DNA of 20,464 bases from an uncultured Eubacteriales bacterium (GTDB taxonomy: Bacteria > Bacillota > Clostridia > UBA1381 > UBA9506), in NCBI GenBank assembly GCA_900545185.1, contig UQYH01000031.1, positions 1-20,464 on the forward strand, in the 5' to 3' direction. The notes beneath the pieces were generated by a model. That model saw only the letters and a program-made list of their open reading frames with translations, ran no database searches and was not told the origin of the DNA. A program made the translations under genes and the position numbers. Position 1 is the first letter of the stretch; each line of letters starts with the position of its first letter. This document shows, piece after piece, positions 18,475 through 20,464 of this stretch.

Positions 18475-20464
18475 ATGGAAAACTGGATTTGCGCAAAGGA
18501 CTTTAAGGATATTCCGATCATTGATATTTTTGATGACAGCGTCGGGTATCAGACATTGCCGATCAGTCCGCTTGAAAATTATCATGCACTGTTTCGCAAA
18601 AAGCTTGTGCTGGCTGCAAAGCATGATGAGACGTATACGCTGCGCATAACGGCGGACGACAGCTATAAGCTGTATATAAACGGTCAATTTGTCGGGCAGG
18701 GGCCTGCCTGCGGTTATGTTTCACGCTATTACTGTAACGAATATGACGTGAGCGCATTTTTGCAGGATGGTACAAATGTTATTGCCGTACACTGTTACTA
18801 TCACGGTCGGGTCGATTATGCCCATATCTCCGGCGATAACCGTCAGGGCATGTGGGCAGAGCTTTACGAGGGAAGCGTGCGTATTGTCAAAACAGATGCT
18901 GATTGGCGCTGCCTTCGGGATACAAGCTATGCTTCAAACGGTGCATCGTGGGGGTATGACACGCAGTTTGCCGAAAATATTGACAGACGCAAGCATCCCC
19001 ATGGCTGGACCAAAACCCAATATGACGATTCGGCATGGGAGCATGCCTGCGTGAAAAGCGATGATGACCATGTGCCGGTGCGGCAGCCGACGGCCGTAGT
19101 AACGCGGTATCGCGTCCGTCCCGAAAGTATAGAAAAAGTTGGGGCAGGGCAATATCTGCTGGATTTTGGAAAGGAAATAACCGGCCATGTTTGTTTAGAG
19201 ACAACTGCGCCCGAAGGGACAAGGGTGCGGATTCAATGCGCGGAGGAGTTGACTGGGGACGGACATGCGCGTTCTTCCATGCGGTGCGGCGTTGATTTTG
19301 ACGAAGTATGGATTATGCGCGGCGGTACGGACAGCATAGAAAGCTATGATTACAGCGGTTTTCGGTATGTGGAAATGACGTGTGATGATGCAAGCGTTCG
19401 TCCCGAACAAGTCTCGGTCATGGTGCGGCATTATCCTGCGCTACGGAAACGGATATTTACATCCGAAAATTCCTTGCTGCAAAATATATGGTCGATTTGC
19501 GAAAATGCAGTCATTATGGGGACGCAAGAAGGATTTTACGATTGCCCCACGCGTGAGAAGGCACAATATCTCGGTGATATGCTGATTACGGGTTTTTCGC
19601 ATTACTACATAACAGGCGATACGGATATGCTGAAAAAAGCCTTGCTTGATTTTGCGCATTCGCAGCGGATTGATGATGCCATGATGTGTGTAGCGCCATC
19701 CGGGTTAAGACACAAAATAGCGGATTATTCCATGCTGTTTCCGCTTATCCTGCTGAATTACTATACAATCACAAAAAATCGGGATTTTGTACGTCAAATG
19801 ATTCCGGCGGCCGAGAAAGTGATTGCGTACTACGAGCAATATAAACGTGAGGACGGCTTGCTGCAAAATGTGACGGAATGGAATCTGGTGGACTGGCCGG
19901 AAAATTTGCGTGACGGGTATGATTTTAAGCCCGAACAAGGGCAGAAAGGCGTCCATAACGTGATGAATGCATATTATTACGGTGCGCTGAAAACAATGAA
20001 TGAGCTTTATCATATTGTACAAATTGACAGGCTATATGACGCGGCGGCAGTCAAACGTGCTTTTTATATGGCTTTTTACAATGAGACGGAGGGCCTGTTT
20101 TCCGACTCGGAGCATGGCACACACTTTGCGTTACATTCTAACGTCCTGCCGTATTTTTATGATATGACAACTTCGGCGCAAAACCAAAAAATTGTTGATT
20201 TAATCATGAAGAAGGGGTTTTCGTGCGGCGTTTTCTTTTCGTATTTTGTCTTAAAATCGCTGACAAATCACGGCGAAAAGGAAAAAGCAATGGAACTGAT
20301 GCTCTCGAAAGGCGAGCACTCTTGGTATAACATGCTGAGCGAAGGGGCAACAGCCTGCTTTGAGGCATGGGGAAAGGAACAAAAGGGGAATATCGCAACC
20401 GTACAGACATCAGAAGGTGTTGCCGACCAGATTTACTTCCTGCCAGTGCAGCCATACTTCGTAG
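18475..20464 (+). CDS. GH78 alpha-L-rhamnosidase-like enzyme, 3' end outside window
   Basis: The frame is open from the ATG at 18475 to the window edge, 663 codons without a stop, so the gene is partial. There is no signal peptide, so the enzyme should be cytoplasmic. In order: an N-terminal galactose-binding-like sandwich (about 20-150; YKLYINGQFVGQGP), a second beta-domain (about 190-315; YLLDFGKEITGHV), then the (alpha/alpha)6 barrel with the GH78 signature DCPTREKAQYLGD (356-368), whose R-E pair carries the candidate general acid E361. Other marks are VDWPENL (about 472) and GATACFEAW (E630, candidate base). GH78 enzymes remove terminal alpha-L-rhamnose, and the inferred role is trimming of imported oligosaccharides. 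AAAGGA lies 11 bases upstream, separated by a run of seven Ts; the GTG at 18471 stops after 11 codons. The last 25 or so residues do not match the family as I remember it. Confidence 0.85.
   Translation, partial: MENWICAKDFKDIPIIDIFDDSVGYQTLPISPLENYHALFRKKLVLAAKHDETYTLRITADDSYKLYINGQFVGQGPACGYVSRYYCNEYDVSAFLQDGTNVIAVHCYYHGRVDYAHISGDNRQGMWAELYEGSVRIVKTDADWRCLRDTSYASNGASWGYDTQFAENIDRRKHPHGWTKTQYDDSAWEHACVKSDDDHVPVRQPTAVVTRYRVRPESIEKVGAGQYLLDFGKEITGHVCLETTAPEGTRVRIQCAEELTGDGHARSSMRCGVDFDEVWIMRGGTDSIESYDYSGFRYVEMTCDDASVRPEQVSVMVRHYPALRKRIFTSENSLLQNIWSICENAVIMGTQEGFYDCPTREKAQYLGDMLITGFSHYYITGDTDMLKKALLDFAHSQRIDDAMMCVAPSGLRHKIADYSMLFPLILLNYYTITKNRDFVRQMIPAAEKVIAYYEQYKREDGLLQNVTEWNLVDWPENLRDGYDFKPEQGQKGVHNVMNAYYYGALKTMNELYHIVQIDRLYDAAAVKRAFYMAFYNETEGLFSDSEHGTHFALHSNVLPYFYDMTTSAQNQKIVDLIMKKGFSCGVFFSYFVLKSLTNHGEKEKAMELMLSKGEHSWYNMLSEGATACFEAWGKEQKGNIATVQTSEGVADQIYFLPVQPYFV

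Noticed and set aside
18471..18506. GTG start for the rhamnosidase-like gene
   Set aside because: That frame stops after 11 codons. The ATG at 18475 opens the long frame.
1..20464. CRISPR array, tRNA, rRNA, insertion sequence or attachment site
   Set aside because: I found no short regularly spaced repeats, no cloverleaf or rRNA-like sequence, and no transposase or integrase. The only long repeats are coding module duplications.

Overview
The window reads as one surface-polysaccharide capture and degradation locus from a Gram-positive bacterium, most likely a member of the Bacillota in the class Clostridia. The evidence is an LplA/LplB/YtcP-type sugar ABC importer without its own ATPase, a lipoprotein-type solute-binding protein, three secreted proteins with S-layer homology (SLH) domains, strong AGGAG-like ribosome binding sites, and moderate base composition. 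No species can be named from the sequence. All eight supported genes lie on the + strand and run from about position 170 to the right edge. Gaps between genes are 19 to 47 bases, except one of 144 bases, so they look like a single long operon behind a terminator (1-35) and a possible promoter (74-103).

Layout. Positions 170-3740 encode two permeases and a binding lipoprotein, an importer for oligosaccharides. Positions 3770-11344 encode two large secreted proteins with no recognisable catalytic domain. Both are built from a repeating unit of about 240 residues: an F5/8 type C (discoidin-like) module followed by a cadherin-like beta-sandwich module. The first (840 aa) has no wall anchor. The second (1635 aa) adds Ig-like and LamG/ConA-like modules and ends in three SLH repeats. 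Positions 11377-14037 encode a secreted protein with N-terminal, partly degenerate SLH repeats and a large body I cannot assign. Positions 14073-18455 encode an SLH-anchored heparinase II/III-like protein with two foreign modules, CBM96/DNRLRE-like and F5/8C-like, inserted in its fold. Positions 18475 to the edge encode a cytoplasmic GH78 alpha-L-rhamnosidase-like enzyme, cut by the window end.

Inferred working model: SLH proteins display glycan-binding modules and a polysaccharide lyase on the cell surface; the released oligosaccharides are bound by the lipoprotein, imported by the permease pair (energised by an ATPase encoded elsewhere), and trimmed in the cytoplasm by the rhamnosidase-like enzyme. 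A glycan containing both uronic acid and rhamnose would fit, but the substrate is not shown by the sequence.

The most unusual signals are: (i) long, about 90 % identical, in-frame direct repeats within and between the two binding-protein genes, which could shuffle modules and even convert the unanchored protein into an SLH-anchored one; (ii) the double domain insertion in the lyase; (iii) the unassigned SLH companion protein; and (iv) a hairpin-rich gap inside the operon.
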